NCBI RefSeq assembly: GCF_029962835.1
Contig: NC_080588.1
Span: forward strand, 61,466,001-61,530,000
From: Magnolia sinica
Taxonomy: Eukaryota; Streptophyta; Magnoliopsida; Magnoliales; Magnoliaceae
Reading direction: 5' to 3'
DNA: 64,000 nucleotides
The notes below the pieces were generated by a model, which was given only the letters and a program-made list of their open reading frames with translations, had not been told where the DNA came from and searched no databases. Position 1 is the first letter of the stretch; each line of letters begins with the position of its first letter. Below, piece by piece: positions 1 to 12,654 of the stretch. The translations under genes and the position numbers were made by a program.

Positions 1-722
1 ACATTTAAGCTCAGATCCTACAAATTTCTACACTTTCTTCCTTTTTCACTTGGTTTTCTTGAGTCTTGGAGTCTTGAAATCTTCAATCTTAGTCTCCAAA
101 AATGAATTCTTTGCCTTGGTGATTCTTAAGCATCAAATCCATACTTTTAACATTTTTTTTTAATCCAAGCTCTTAAACTTACCTTGCAACAAAACATGTA
201 TAAAATATACCATTAAGCAATATTATGTTCATAAAATCAAGATATAAATGGGGGAAATATGCAATATTTTTCACTCAACATTCACTATCGTAGGTTTTAA
301 ATCAGGTTCACTTCTAACCTTTATAACCCTACACAAGTACCCAAACCTATACTCTTGTTAAAGGCTCACTCAAATACTTAGTTGATTTTCTATTGGCTAA
401 CTAACAACCTCGATACTAATTCAAAGGGCTTATATTTACTCCCGCTGGAGACTCCCATGGACACTGACATGTATGCACCCATGTCCACGCTTGTGTAGAT
501 CTTCTTAAGAGTAACTCCTCATTCACTAAGCATTTGTCAAATAAAATAATAATGAAAATCAATATGTTTAGTTATAGAATAATAAACTGAATTTTTTGGC
601 AAGTTAATCATGCTTTCGCTGTAGAAATTAACTGGTACAACCTCCTGCTGAAGAACTAACTCATTCATCATTCCACATACCCAACACCTTCCTTGAAAGC
701 CTCCGTGACTGCCATATACTTA
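1..722 (-). pseudogene. Ty1/copia element, distal part: end of RNase H and 3' region
   Basis: Read on the minus strand from about 717 down to about 450, broken frames match the last part of a copia RNase H: a segment like KYMAVTEAFKEG directly after the TSD, then a stretch like NELVLQQEVVPV, a TKHID motif, and an LLLKK-like end. This continues the RNase H interrupted at 5844-5884. Below about 450 the sequence is AT-rich and probably holds the element's 3' non-coding region and 3' LTR, running off the left edge; I could not align it to the putative 5' LTR near 9041-9540. Stops and small indels show the copy is dead. Confidence 0.75.
718..722. repeat. Left target-site duplication ACTTA of the solo LTR
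   Basis: The same five bases recur at 5839-5843, immediately beyond the right end of the LTR. Removing the LTR and one copy brings the two parts of the copia RNase H into the same frame. Confidence 0.8.
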
Positions 723-1737
723 TGTAACACCCCGAACTTTTCAATACCCGCGTATTGAAAGTCCTCGGGTATTACCCTTGATGAACCCGACTATAGGGAT
801 TAAAGACGATTAAACTTAAACTCTACACGTGTAGGTTGGAGCTCCCGTTCGACGATAAAAGCCAGCCACCATGATCCAAATGATCCAAGTCGACCACAAC
901 ACCAACCCGGAAGGTAAGAAAATCCTTAGATTAAAGTAAGGTTATGGACAAAATTTCTACGACACAATGACACCATACACCTTTACACGATAAATTATGG
1001 CCAACTGGGCACTCGGAACCCCTCAAATATCTATTCCACTGTTAAAACAAAACCTCGTACCCATTTGACCATTGGATCACAACCTATGGAAAAAATGAGG
1101 CCTTGAATGGTATAATATGGCCCACCTGGACCTAACCTGTTTCCCAAACTGGACTAGGGGCCCTATATAGGGACCACTAAACAAATGATCGGTGTAGATT
1201 TATCACAAACATCACAATAAACCCCACACATGGTGCATGTGCACCTTGGGCTATTGTGCAGGATGTGCACCGAACCAAGCAGCTCGGTCAAATGGCCTTT
1301 GACCAAGCCACAAACGAGAGAAGTCCCTCCCACCATTAGAATTTTGAAATTGGAAGATTTTGAGCCCTAAAGTGGGCCACCATAGCCACTTTCTGGACGA
1401 TCCAAACCGTCCATTTTAATCACGTTAGTCCACTGAACAAAATGATATAAGATCTTAGACCCATGCATTGAAACTGTAAAGATCAGTGTCAGCCGTCCAA
1501 GCCCTTCAAGCGTGGCTAACTTTCAATACTAGACTTGAGATGCACGCTAGCATGCCGTTATCCACGGGATTTCAACCGCCTGGTCGCTTGCACGCGAGCT
1601 GCCAAGTTCCCCTCATGCCTGAAATGGCTAAACAAGGCCAACTGAGGTCTCCTTTTCTAGGTTGGGGAGGGCAGCGACGCAGCTGCTGTCTCCTGGCAGC
1701 ATTAAAGACCCAACACCAAGCCTCGTCTCTCTCGGCC

Positions 1738-1745
1738 TATATAAG
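1738..1745 (+). promoter_or_regulatory. TATA-like box of the solo LTR
   Basis: TATATAAG sits about 1 kb inside the LTR and is followed by a purine-rich stretch, as at a U3/R boundary. Whether it is active is unknown. Confidence 0.5.
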
Positions 1746-2772
1746 GAGAGGCCCAGCCCTCTCAAACCTCACACAGAAAGAAAAGTGAGGGAGAAAACAG
1801 AGTGAAAGCGTGCGCACCCTTGGTGAGCTTGGAGCACACTGCCCCATCTCAGTCCGTGAAAACCAGACCGAGCTGAGTCACTGTAGGACCACAGCAGCAC
1901 CATTTGAGGAAGAAAAGAGAGGAAGAAGGAAAAGGAAGTAGTTATGTGCGTGTCAGCCCAAGCCTGGAGTCGAAACTGACTGTAGCAGGTAAAGGCCTTT
2001 CCCTCCACTCCGTTAAAACTCTAAGAGAGCTCAAAAACTAAGGCTCTATCACACCCTACTACACACCACATTTAGGACCAAGAGAACCGGCCGTTTTGAA
2101 GCTGAAAATAGACCAAATGCAGCCCCTGTTTCGGGCTGAGCATGGCCTGAATGCAGCCTTGTTCAGGGGCCGAATATGGCCGGGGTACAGGCCTTGTTTG
2201 GAACCTAACAATGACATATAAATGGCACCATTGGAGGCTGAACCACGGCCCAGAAATGGGTCGCACGGGGATAAAAAATCAGACTCCTAATAGACACGAA
2301 AACAGTAAGTTCCTCAGCTGAAAGGCGGCTGAGAAACGACCGATTTTCGACATGTGAGCAACCCCGTTTTGGGTCATTTTCTTGTTAGGGAAAACGATAG
2401 CCACCATGCCACCAACATGGGTAGAAATGTGGCCATCGATGAGCCGTTTTGGAGCCAGAACCATGGCAGGAGGTAAGCCCTGTTCAAGTCCTCAACCGCC
2501 TGCAAAAAAAAAAAAAAAAGAAGAGCCAGCTGGGCTCCACCAAAATGCAGGTGGGCCTCACCAAAAATCTGTGGGCCCTGCACAAATGCAGGTGGGCCTC
2601 GTCTAAAGCAGATTGATGCACTGACCGTGGACCCCACTAAAAAGCTGGTGGCCTACTCTGCTAGTGGGCCGCACTATGATCAAACGCCCACCAAGGGATG
2701 GTGTGTCTGGGCCGTCCATCAAAGGTCTGGCCTGGACGTAAGCTCCTGCACTTTTTCAAAACAAAGAAAAAA

Positions 2773-2777
<5 letters not shown>

Positions 2778-2858
<81 letters not shown>
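2778..2858. repeat. (AT)n microsatellite
   Basis: About 80 bp of uninterrupted AT dinucleotides, followed by tandem CATG units. The apparent poly-(IY) reading frames across it are artefacts. Confidence 0.97.
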
Positions 2859-2860
<2 letters not shown>

Positions 2861-5843
2861 CATGCATGCATGCATGCACCTGTACGCACATGTAAATATT
2901 AGATTACATGTACCTTTGATAAATGCAACCTGGAGTATGTAGATTTCATCCAGACCGTCCATCCATTTCCTCCGGCCCTGGACACCACAAAAAATAGAAA
3001 AGAAGGAGAAAGTATGTATGAAGAGGCACAGAACACTCATCTGCGAACCAGTCCGCACGGGCTACCTACGAACGTTTTTGAGAACTCATCATATCTTATG
3101 ATTATCGAAAATCTGAATGGTCCACATGAAGCAGAATCTCATGAAACCCCCCTGGTACTAATTTTTTACTTTGAACCAAAATCCGGGTGGGCCATAAAAA
3201 TGCAAACAGTTTCTTCTCTTGATTTGAATTTCTCTTTACTAATGGCCCACCAGAATCTTAGATCAAGGAGAAAACTCACCACCTAAGATTTCATGGGATT
3301 CCACATCTTGTGGACCGCTTGGATTCGACAGCCATGTCACGTGTGGATAGGTGTGCACGGGCCTAGGTGCGTGGGAGAGCATGCCTCATGTAGATGTACT
3401 GCATGCATGAGAATAAATTATTATATACAACCATACATGACTAGGGTATCTCCAGTACATGTAATAAGATATTACATGTGGGCCCCACATCCACGTGGGA
3501 CCCACTAGGTATACATGTTACATACATATATTACATATATATGTATATGTCCTACGTAGGCCTCAGCACATGGGGAATCCACCACAGATGAGTGTGTTCG
3601 ATCCTAGCTGTCTATTCATTCAACAAGCTTGTCCTAGCAGTGGGCCTCACCCTACCACGATTGGTGGGCCACGTATATGGCCCCACCTTGTAGGCGTGGC
3701 TCATCCAGGCCATCCATTAAAGGACGTCAGGCCACTAGGCGTTTTTGAATACATATATGCATGTACATATGGCACGTACATAATGTCATATGATGTTATA
3801 TAAATGCCTCTAGGAATACTTACAACTGGTGGGTATGAGCTGGATCCAAACCGTCCACCAATGGACTCCAACGCTGGGACGTTTATAAGATGGTATCATC
3901 ACCCACACATGTGATGGGTATATATGCGTGGCCCATGAGGTAATGTACAGGTATATGTGTGTATGATAGGGCCATGCGGGACCCACGTGGTATGAAATCA
4001 GCTACATATGAGATGCACCATTTAACATGCAGTGCATGTGACGTTGAAATAATCACATCTGCGCCGGCTTTTGGATCGTGCCTATGGGACCCCCCTAGTG
4101 TATGTGTAGGATCCTGACCGTCCAAGGTTTGTGCATGACACATCTCACTGTGTTATCTACTCCGTCCATCTGTTTGATGAACTTGTCCTAAGGATTGGGG
4201 AGAAAAATAAGGACGAATCTTTGTCAAATAGAAAATAAACAGTGAAATCCCTTGGACTTTTGTACAAACCATAAAAACATCTGACAGAAATAAACCATAC
4301 TATCAGGCGATTTCTTGGTCGACCCCGGACCACAGGAAGACTCAGGCCGAATTCAAGAACACTACCATACAGGTGATGATTCTTCCCCTTAAGCTTTCCA
4401 TCTTCTCATTAGCTTAAGTTATAGTTTTTATTTAAATTTATATTTGATATCTCTCTCTTATAATCACATGTGTTAGCTGGTGGAAATTGAATTGCTATAT
4501 TGACTGCTTAATGTTCATCTTGTATAATTGTTCATGGATTATTTGTAGATTGCTTATGGAACTTGAATTGGTACACCAGTGGGAAACCCCCACCTATATG
4601 TGTACATCCATACTTAGGATGTAACCCGACTGGTTGTGATAGTAATGGACTTTCTGCTTTGTGGTTATTGAATGGTGGTTTAAATTAACCAGTGATGTGG
4701 GCCTACCATCCAAGGTTATTGTGTCCAACGGTTTTCAAGGATGGTCTTTTATCGCATGATTTTGATACTCGCCCTATGTGGCTTATTTTGATATTTGTCT
4801 TATGTGTCTTGCTTTGGTATCGCCGTATGTGTCCTTGTCCTGGTATTTTCCCTATATGGGCTCGATGTTTTTATACTGTGCAACCATGCGATGGCAAGCC
4901 CCATATGTTGTAATATGATTGACCACTAGTCGACGGTTTTCCATTAAACATCCTAAGGTGGTAGCCTCATGAGCCGGGAATGGTGGTAATGGGACACTAT
5001 GCCCGAGCTGTCGGCCTACGCTGGGCTCTGAGCTCCCCGTAGTGACCTTGAGCTTACCTAAATTGGCTGATTGTAACTTGACTAATAATAATTTGGCTAA
5101 TCATGCATCCATAGCATGTTGGCGATGACGGGTAGCTAATTTGGATGCTGTAGCATGTGCCCTTAGGATATTCGGGGTATCGTTTCGCTAGCTCCCAGAC
5201 CACCGACTATCGACCCCTGTCCGACTGGATGATTTTTCCAGGTCGATGATTTGCATGGGTGACGAGCCCAAGTCCGGCTGGATGTGCATCCCCAGGCCGA
5301 TGTGCATTCATGCATTCATGCATTTAAAAAGATTGCATCATGTATTATTTTGATTGCTTTGTTGTTTTATAACTATGCTTACCTAATGTGGCGGTGTGTA
5401 ATCTTGAGAGAAATTCACACTGAGCTGGCCACTCATCCATCAAATATACAACCGTACATGTAGTGCAGGTGGCCCCGTATATTGGTGAGGAGCAGGCTAT
5501 GGTTGACAAGAGTGCATGATTCTATTTGCTAAGGGTTGCTACAGGATTTCACAGTTCAAGATTGTTGCAGTTTACCTTGTTTCACATGTAATATTATGTC
5601 ATTTTGCATTCGTAAGAATGGGGACATTGGTTTATATAAGTCATTATGGGCAACCACTTGTCTATTCTAAATGAAAATTTAAACTTCCCTTTTATCTTAC
5701 TTGTCCATTCTACGCTCATCTGCTTACTCTGATAAGGAGAAAAAAAATATACGTGAATTTGACCATCCTTTAAGGTTAACACTCGGGTTTTTGGGAAATG
5801 AGTCATATACTCGGGTCCTGAAAACGCGGGGCGTTACAACTTA

Positions 5844-5892
5844 GCTTCAGTTGTGGAAAGAGCAACCACAAACTGAAGCTTCAACATCTAAC
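5844..5892 (-). pseudogene. Copia RNase H fragment between two insertions
   Basis: On the minus strand this 49-bp sliver encodes a piece resembling LQFVVALSTTEAK, the conserved segment near the end of copia RNase H. It lies between the hAT-like element (ending its left side at 5893) and the solo LTR (ending at 5838), and it carries one target-site duplication of each (CATCTAAC at 5885-5892; ACTTA at 5839-5843 just outside). Confidence 0.75.
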
Positions 5893-6505
5893 TAAAGGTA
5901 TACATGAGTCGAACCAAGTCGAGCTTGGCACAGCTCGACTCGACTCGACCACTAGCTAACCCCAGCTCGAACTCGGCTCAACTCGGTCCTCGAGCATGAC
6001 TGGTTAGCTCGGCTCGATTCGGTCAACAGCTCAGGCTAGTTCGAGCCAAGATCGAGTCGAGTTCGCTTGTGCAGCATTTTCACAAACACATGTACTGCAC
6101 CTTCAAAATCTCACTGTATGTAAAACAGTAACAACAGTTTTATAGGCATTTCATCAAATACCTTGTAGGGAACATCAAAATCAAGAAAAATGGGTATTTG
6201 TTTCATACGCATACCTTCCTTGTCACCAGCCGACACTTCATTGAATCATTTCGTCAAACACTTAGTGAGCAACATCAATATTAAAGTAACCGAGTCACCG
6301 AACTGGTTTGATCCGAGTTCAATTCGAGTTGGGTTCGATCCGAGTCGAATCGAGTTCGGGCAAGCTCGAACTCAGTTCAAAATTTTTTCGAGCACAAAAA
6401 ACCAGATTAACTCAGTTCGAACTCAGTTTCGAACTCAGTTGAATTGAGCTTTTTAAGTCGAGTCGAGCGAGCTAACCGAGTTAACTCGGTTCATGTACAA
6501 CTTTA
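5893..6505. mobile_element. Non-autonomous hAT-like element with CGAG-rich body
   Basis: Terminal inverted repeats begin TAAAGGTATACATGA on the left and TAAAGTTGTACATGA on the reverse complement of the right. The flanks carry a perfect 8-bp duplication CATCTAAC (5885-5892 and 6506-6513), the length typical of hAT transposons. The body is built of degenerate GAGTCGA / AGCTCGAACTCGG motifs on both strands and encodes no transposase. It split the copia RNase H. Confidence 0.8.
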
Positions 6506-6513
6506 CATCTAAC

Positions 6514-9027
6514 CGATCGCTCTACCTGCTAACACAAATGAGTAATCGAAAATCGACCTTCTATTGTCCATGTTCTCTACGTAATCGGCTTCCACATAGC
6601 CTACCAAATTTTTCTCTGACGTAGTCTATTGTGCCTCATAGATAATAGAGTGGTCATTTCATTGCCTCTCAATGTTCCTTGCCAATGTTTAATATATATC
6701 TGCTCACGGCATCGACTACATGTGAAATATCCGATTTCATAAAACCATGACATACATCAAACTGTTAACTGTGCTTAAATAGGGTAAACAAGACATAAGC
6801 TACTTTTCTTCATCTGTAATGAGACAATGCTTTCAAGAAAGCCGAAAGTGAGCAGCATAAGGTGTGCTAACTAATTTAGTATTGTGCATTCCAAACTTCA
6901 CCAATACTTTCTCAAGATATTCAACTTGAGACAATTGTATCTTGCTCATCTCCTTATCTTTATATATATCAATGTTGAGAATCTTCTTTGAAGCTCTCGG
7001 ATCTTTCCTTTTGAATGTCTTTGACAATCGAATTTTCAATATATTGATCTCAGACATGCTATGGCTAGTTATAAGCGTGTTATTGATATATAATACCAGT
7101 ATCATGAATTCTCCATTGTTCAGTGCATTGAAGTAAATACAATGATCATATTCACTTATTGTAGACCGCCGACTCACTATGAAAGTATCAAATTTCTTAT
7201 ACCACTACTTAAGTAACTGTTTTAGGCCGCACGACAATCTCCTTAACCTAGAAACCTTATTCTTCGACGCCAACATCTCAAACCCCTCTAGTTGCTTCAT
7301 GTATATCTGTTCTTCCAATTCCCTGTGTAGGGAAGCATTTTTCATATTCATTTGTTACAGTTCTAGTTGTATTAGGCAACCAGCATTAACACAAATCAGA
7401 TAAATACGTGCTTGACAATAAGCACAAATATCTCACTGAAGTCAACACCTTCTTTCTGAGCATACCCCTTTACAACCAATTTCGCCTTATATATGTCACG
7501 TTTCTTTCGATAAATCCATTTACAATTGATCACTTTGTGCAAAGAGTCCATCTTGTCTTGCATTGCTGCAATCCACTTCTCACCATTTGGGTCATTCGGT
7601 GCTTTATGAAAGGTAGACGGATCACCTTCATCCACAATGAGAGTGAATATAATATTCGAGTCATTCCTATATCTCGTCGATAATCTGCAATCTTTTGGTA
7701 GATTTCTCTTTACAGGTGGCTGCTCCACCTACTTTTATACCTCTTCCTGCAGCTCAGCTTCTTCATGTATCTCACCTTTTTCGATTTCAATGTCAATTAC
7801 CACTGGCTTTCCCGTTTCCTTGTGTTCAACCTTACGAAATAAGGAATCTTCATCAAAGATGATGTCACAGTTAATCTTGATCTTCCGTATGACTTGGTCA
7901 TACAACCTCTATCCCTTCACATCATCACCATATTAGCAAATGTGCACTTCTTCGCCCTTTAGTCTAACTTATCTCTCTTAACTAATAATATGTGAGAGTA
8001 AGCGTCATAACCAAATACTTGCAACCTTGAGTAGTTAACTTCATGGCCACTCCACGCCTTTTTTGAAAATTTACAACCAATTGGCGTAGACGGAGATTGA
8101 TTCACTAGGTAATAAGCCGTGTTAATGGCCTCAGCCCATAGCTCATTGCTTAACGCGACATTGCTCAATATACTTCGGGATCTCTCCGAAAGAGTCTGAT
8201 TCATTCGTTTCACCGCACCATTCAGCTTTAGTATGTGTCTAGTTGTGTGTATGCCTTATGATCCCCTCATCTTTATAAAAATTGATTAAATTCATTATAA
8301 GTGAATTCTCTACTATCGTTTGTCCTTAACACTTTTAATATTCGTCCTGGCTGTTTTTCTATCATCGCCTTCCACATATCGAATGTAAAAAAAATATTAG
8401 ATTTATACTTCATGAAGTAAACCCACATTTTTATAGAGTAGTCAACTATGAATGAGATAAAAAAACAATGACCCCCTCTAAAAATAATGGGCGATGACCC
8501 CTCATACATACAAATCCACATAATCTAGAATACACCTACTTAGATATTTTTTTTAGATTTAAAAGACAACTATAATCATTTGTCACATATATAATGCTCG
8601 CATATATTAAAATCAACACTTTTAAATGCATGAATTAAGCAACGATTAGAAAGTATCACCTTTAGGTTATAGAATTACTTCTTCAAATATAAACGATTAT
8701 TTAGAGATTTTGTTATGCACAAGCTTTTTATCTTTGTCAAAAGCCTTGTGGTGGTAAGGACATTGTAAATAACCTCGTCAGACAAACATAATTGGATTGA
8801 GGTTTTTGCTCTTTCATATAGTTCTTCTCACTCTTCATCACTTATGGTCCCAAGACTCTTCACTACACTAAAGAGTGCCTGTTGCAATCCTTGCTGAACT
8901 AGAAGGCCTCTCATCTTCACATTCCATAGTTCAAAATTATTTTTCCTAGTGAACTTCCTAGTTTCATACTTAATATTAAATCGTTTCATTGATATGTTTC
9001 ATATTCAAACTTAAATCCCAACATATA
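6514..9027 (-). pseudogene. Ty1/copia gag-pol remnant (minus strand)
   Basis: A decayed gag-pol reads from high to low coordinates. Gag similarity lies at about 8990-8700 (segment like ELWNVKMRGLLVQQGLQ), GAG-pre-integrase at 8620-8530 (CEHYICDK-like), integrase core at 8521-8273 (IIFRGGHCFFISFIVDYS), integrase C-terminal part at 8213-7959 (MNQTLSERSRSI, LWAEAINTAYYLVNQSP), reverse transcriptase at 7728-7396 (DPSTFHKAPNDPNGEKW, KGYAQKEGVDFSE) and 7177-6833 (VLYINNTLI, the degraded YVDD region; KLVSTPYAAHF), and the start of RNase H at about 6800-6514. The gag-to-integrase interval is too short, so part of it (zinc knuckle, protease) was lost. Many stops and frameshifts; no functional protein. 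Confidence 0.88.
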
Positions 9028-9039
9028 ACTCTGATACCA
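9028..9039 (-). other. Copia primer-binding site (initiator tRNA-Met type)
   Basis: On the minus strand the bases read TGGTATCAGAGT, matching the plant copia primer-binding site TGGTATCAGAGC in 11 of 12 positions. Its place upstream of gag marks the 5' LTR as lying at higher coordinates. Confidence 0.75.
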
Positions 9040-9040
9040 T

Positions 9041-9540
9041 TGGTCGATAGACCGCAAAAGCAAATCTCTTATTCGAATCAAACACGTGAAAGATAAATGT
9101 AACAAAGCATGCACATGAACATATAATTTTTACGTGAAAATCCCTTGTGAGGAAAAAACTATACCACAAAGCGATAATAAATCTACTATGACACTGAATT
9201 ACAAGAGATCAATGAACTTACATATGTGAAATCCTTCCGAAACCATGGCCTTTCTTTAGTACAAGCCTATCAAACTCCTTGTTAACTGTAATTCCACATT
9301 ACACCCATATATATAGCATAACACTTGGAATAAAAAATAATTCACACAATTACGCAAAATTGTGTGTGCCGTCGATCTAGACATCGATCGAGCTCCCATG
9401 TTCAATCAATTGAACATGCTCGAAACTATCCAGAAAGTTTACAAGTATTTTCTAAATCGTATCAATCAATCGAACCTATCCAAAACTATCTAAAGAATAA
9501 TCTATATAATCCGAAATTCACTCAATTGATTGATCAATCA
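9041..9540 (-). repeat. Putative 5' LTR of the copia element
   Basis: This stretch lies directly upstream of the primer-binding site on the minus strand. A right border near 9540 would give a TG start on the minus strand (TGATTGATC...). The partner LTR at the left window edge could not be aligned by eye, so borders are approximate. Confidence 0.45.
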
Positions 9541-11146
9541 AGACCCCTATTTCATGTATAGATTAAAGACATCTGAAGCTAGTAGAGTTGCATCCTCGGT
9601 TTCCCCATACATAGAAATGATGTCTTGGAGCTCTTTGTGAAGATTTTGAGCCTCGAATATAATCCCTCAGCGTTGATGGTGATCTCAATGATCCTCTCTA
9701 CAACAAACTGCAACTCATTGCACTTGTCTAGAATGCTCAATGACGAATCATCCTATATCTTAATGTGCTTCTGTTTGTTCTCAGAATTTAACATGAAAGA
9801 AGAAGTTCGATAATACTTCAAGTGACACCATGATAGACAAGGAGATGCTTATCCTCAATGCGTTTATCTTCAGTGGAGTGAGGTTGTGTTAGGAAGAGGC
9901 AGTGGCTCCCGATCAACTCCTAATTCCATTGAAGAAAATACGAGCTCTCATCATCTCGAATGAAAAATATTCCTCCTACCTTCAAATTCATATTAGTTTG
10001 GTAACTAAGATCTTCAAACTCTCCCAACACTTGAATAAGCTACATTAGTTTCCTACTTATGACTTTAATGTACTTGTAGATTATAGATCATCCTCACCAT
10101 GTCATCCAAAACCTTTTGAACGCAATCTCCAAGAATTTATAACATGTCAGGTAAATGGTATGCATCGCTGAAGTCATTGCCACAGTCAAAGATACTGTAA
10201 AATATTATGCACATCCTTCCTACATCCTAAAGAAAGAGGTGCACATGAGATTGTAGTAGGTGTGTTGATTGTCGAATATTTTCATAATTATGAAAAAGGT
10301 ATAATCATGTGGATTGTCTAGCTCTAAGCTCTATGGGGTCCTCCATGATGTATGCATTATATGTATGTCGTTCATCTATTTCGCCAGTTTATTTTATTGC
10401 ATGAGTCCAAATATGAGGGAGATCCAAATCTCAAGTGGATCACATCAGAGGAAATCGTAGGAAAATGTTTAAGCTCATGCCCTAAAATGAGTTGGAGAAA
10501 TTGATGATTGGGTAGATGTAACACATATATCATGGTGGGCCGCATAAAACCTATTCGTTGGATTCGTAGTCTTATTTGTTCTATTACGAAAAGAGTACAG
10601 TAACAATCAACGATAGAGAGGAAAAGGCCAGAAGTTAAAATTGGATGTCTTTGATCTTCTTTATTGGTAGATTAATAGATTATTGGACCACCATCGATCC
10701 ATTGATAGTCAATTGTATCATATTGGTGGTATGAACTGCAAACCAACTAGAATTGAGGAATTGTGTGAACCTTTCATCCTCATAGATAAAGAAAAGATAG
10801 ACCATACCTCAAACATCTCCTCAATAGGATGATGGTAGATCATTCAATCTTCACCCTACAAATGTATGGTTGATGATCCAAGGTTCTAAATGAAAAAAGT
10901 TCCAAAGATTGGTGGTTATGGTTCATGCCAACTTCCTAATTAATAATTCCAATCACATATGCCTTGTACAGTTCCCTTTGATCTTCCTATATAAATATTA
11001 AGTCTTTATTAGCCTATGCTGGAGAGGATTAAACACATCCATTATTTCTAGAGAATTTTAGAGGACATTTTCATTGTGTTTGTCATGCATCAAAATTAAA
11101 ATTACATATAATGTTTAAAATAATGGCATGAGAAATATTAAGTCAG
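9541..11146. other. Unassigned AT-rich intergenic DNA
   Basis: No domain, long open frame or clear repeat end is recognisable. Parts of 9600-10260 read on the minus strand look like decayed coding sequence, but I do not recognise a family. Confidence 0.5.
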
Positions 11147-11832
11147 GGCATGTTTGATTTTTCATGATACATGTAAATCCTGGTAAATAAGTAATTATTA
11201 ACTTTTCACCTCGTTTGACAAGTTGAGAGTAATTCCACCTTGATACAAAAGTGTTGACTTAAATTTGTGGACCCCACCATAATGTATATGATATATCCAC
11301 ACCATTCATCTATTTTATTAGAAAATTTTGGGGCATGAGCCGAAAAATGAGGCAGATCCAACACTTGAATGACCCGCACGAAAGGAAACAATGGTGTTAA
11401 TTCATTTACCATTGTAGGTTATTTCCTTCACTGGGCCCACATCGAGGTTTTTTCATCATCTAACCCATTCATAGGGTCACACAAGGGGAAAACACAAATA
11501 TCAACTTGATCCAAAACTTTTATGGGCCCCAAGAAGTTTTTAATGGTAGACGTTCGATTCCCACTGTTTCATGTGGTGTGGTCCACTTGAGCTTTACATC
11601 TACCCCTTTCTTTTGCTCATGCCCTAAATTCATTTGGCATAAAAAATGAGTGGTGTGGATAAGTCACATACATCATGGTGGTCTCCACATTGATTTTGAA
11701 ATTTTCTCAATTTAAGTGTTAAAAAAGTAAGTTGCCACATCCGCCTTGGGAAAGATTTGGTAATTACCTAGGTAAATAATTATTACCTATTTACATGGGA
11801 ATTACAGTTGAGCCAAAAAATCAAATGAGCCC
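11147..11832. mobile_element. PIF/Harbinger-like MITE enclosing a foldback copy
   Basis: Ends are GGGCATGTTTGATTTTT on the left and, on the reverse complement of the right, GGGCTCATTTGATTTTT. The right flank is TAA and the left TCA, so the expected 3-bp TAA duplication survives with one mismatch. A foldback copy occupies roughly 11250-11700 inside it. Confidence 0.6.
11250..11700. repeat. GGGCCC foldback family, copy A
   Basis: Left arm begins near GGACCCCACCATAATG and the right arm ends near CATCATGGTGGTC. Shared internal phrases (CACAAATATCA, TTGATCCAAAACTT, CACTGTTTC, GTGTGGTCCACTTGAG) recur in the copies at 12655, 13270, 14690, 15180, 15735, 16255, 25820 and 26385. It has no coding capacity and the arms pair into a long imperfect hairpin. 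Confidence 0.75.
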
Positions 11833-12654
11833 TAATTTCATGAAGAATTTAATTGTTATATTTGAGATAGTTTGCGCCCCTCAATAAAATTTTCACATGA
11901 CTTCGACAGTGCGATACCCAACTTGGGAAAGACAATCCATGCATGTGGAGATGTGAAAAAAGTGGGTCACATCTCGTGCGTGGATTAAAAAGCTTCAATA
12001 CTTACCTTTGAACCACTTGAAATTATATCAAAACCATATAAATTTAAAGAAAAATGATTCTAATCCCAAAGTCTCCAACTAATGAAGAACATCAGTGACA
12101 AATCAGGGCCATTAAGTAGGTGTGGGCCAACCATTAACATGCAGGATATGCTTGTATAAGAAACGGATGGAATAAACATGACCAAAGGTTCATATTCGGT
12201 GTACACATGCATGGCTAGGCTGATTTCTTGGCTCAGATGAGCCCACCTGATGGGCCCTTGAATCTCACACCAGTGTTGTAATGTGTGGTGGAGAAGCCTC
12301 CTTTATATGATTGGTGCCCATCTAATTTGCATCACCTTCTTGAGGTTTACTCACCCAATTAATAGTGGAGCCCTGCCCATCTACGGATGAACCCAGGTGC
12401 AAATATGGCACGTGTGCAAGACTTGCTGAAGGAATAAATCATATTGTTTCACTTGGAGAGAATGTACAAAATAAGTTAACCGCAAAAACAACTTGTTTTA
12501 GCCGTCCATTTGTTTTGTACATTTTGGCCCACCTTATTAACAATAGGTTAGAAGATTTAATCCATAAGCTCCTTATTGGATAGCTTTGAACTTACATGTG
12601 TGCCCACACTTAGTAACTAACTCAGTAACCATTAGTGTACTTACTAAACTGTGG
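11833..12654. other. Intergenic DNA without assignable feature
   Basis: A few short phrases resemble the foldback family (for example near 12120 and 12245), but no complete copy or gene is visible. Confidence 0.5.

Larger units (their letters stand above)
723..5838. mobile_element. Giant solo LTR (5.1 kb) nested in the copia element
   Basis: The segment begins TGTAACACCCCG and ends CGGGGCGTTACA, the inverted TG...CA ends of an LTR retrotransposon. It is flanked by a perfect 5-bp duplication ACTTA (718-722 and 5839-5843). No gag or pol similarity is visible inside and no second internal LTR copy was noticed, so a single very long LTR left by LTR-LTR recombination is the simplest reading. A TATA-like box lies at 1738-1745, and a purine-rich leader follows, which suggests the + strand is the transcribed one. 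An (AT)n tract occupies 2778-2858. Ends of this type are common in Ty3/gypsy Tekay/Del-like families; the family assignment is inference. It interrupts the copia RNase H coding region. Confidence 0.8.

Noticed and set aside
2661-3058. Several overlapping frames of alternating Ile-Tyr
   Set aside because: They translate the (AT)n microsatellite.
9590-10260. Possible decayed protein-coding gene on the minus strand
   Set aside because: Some short stretches look protein-like, but no family, start, or splice structure could be supported.
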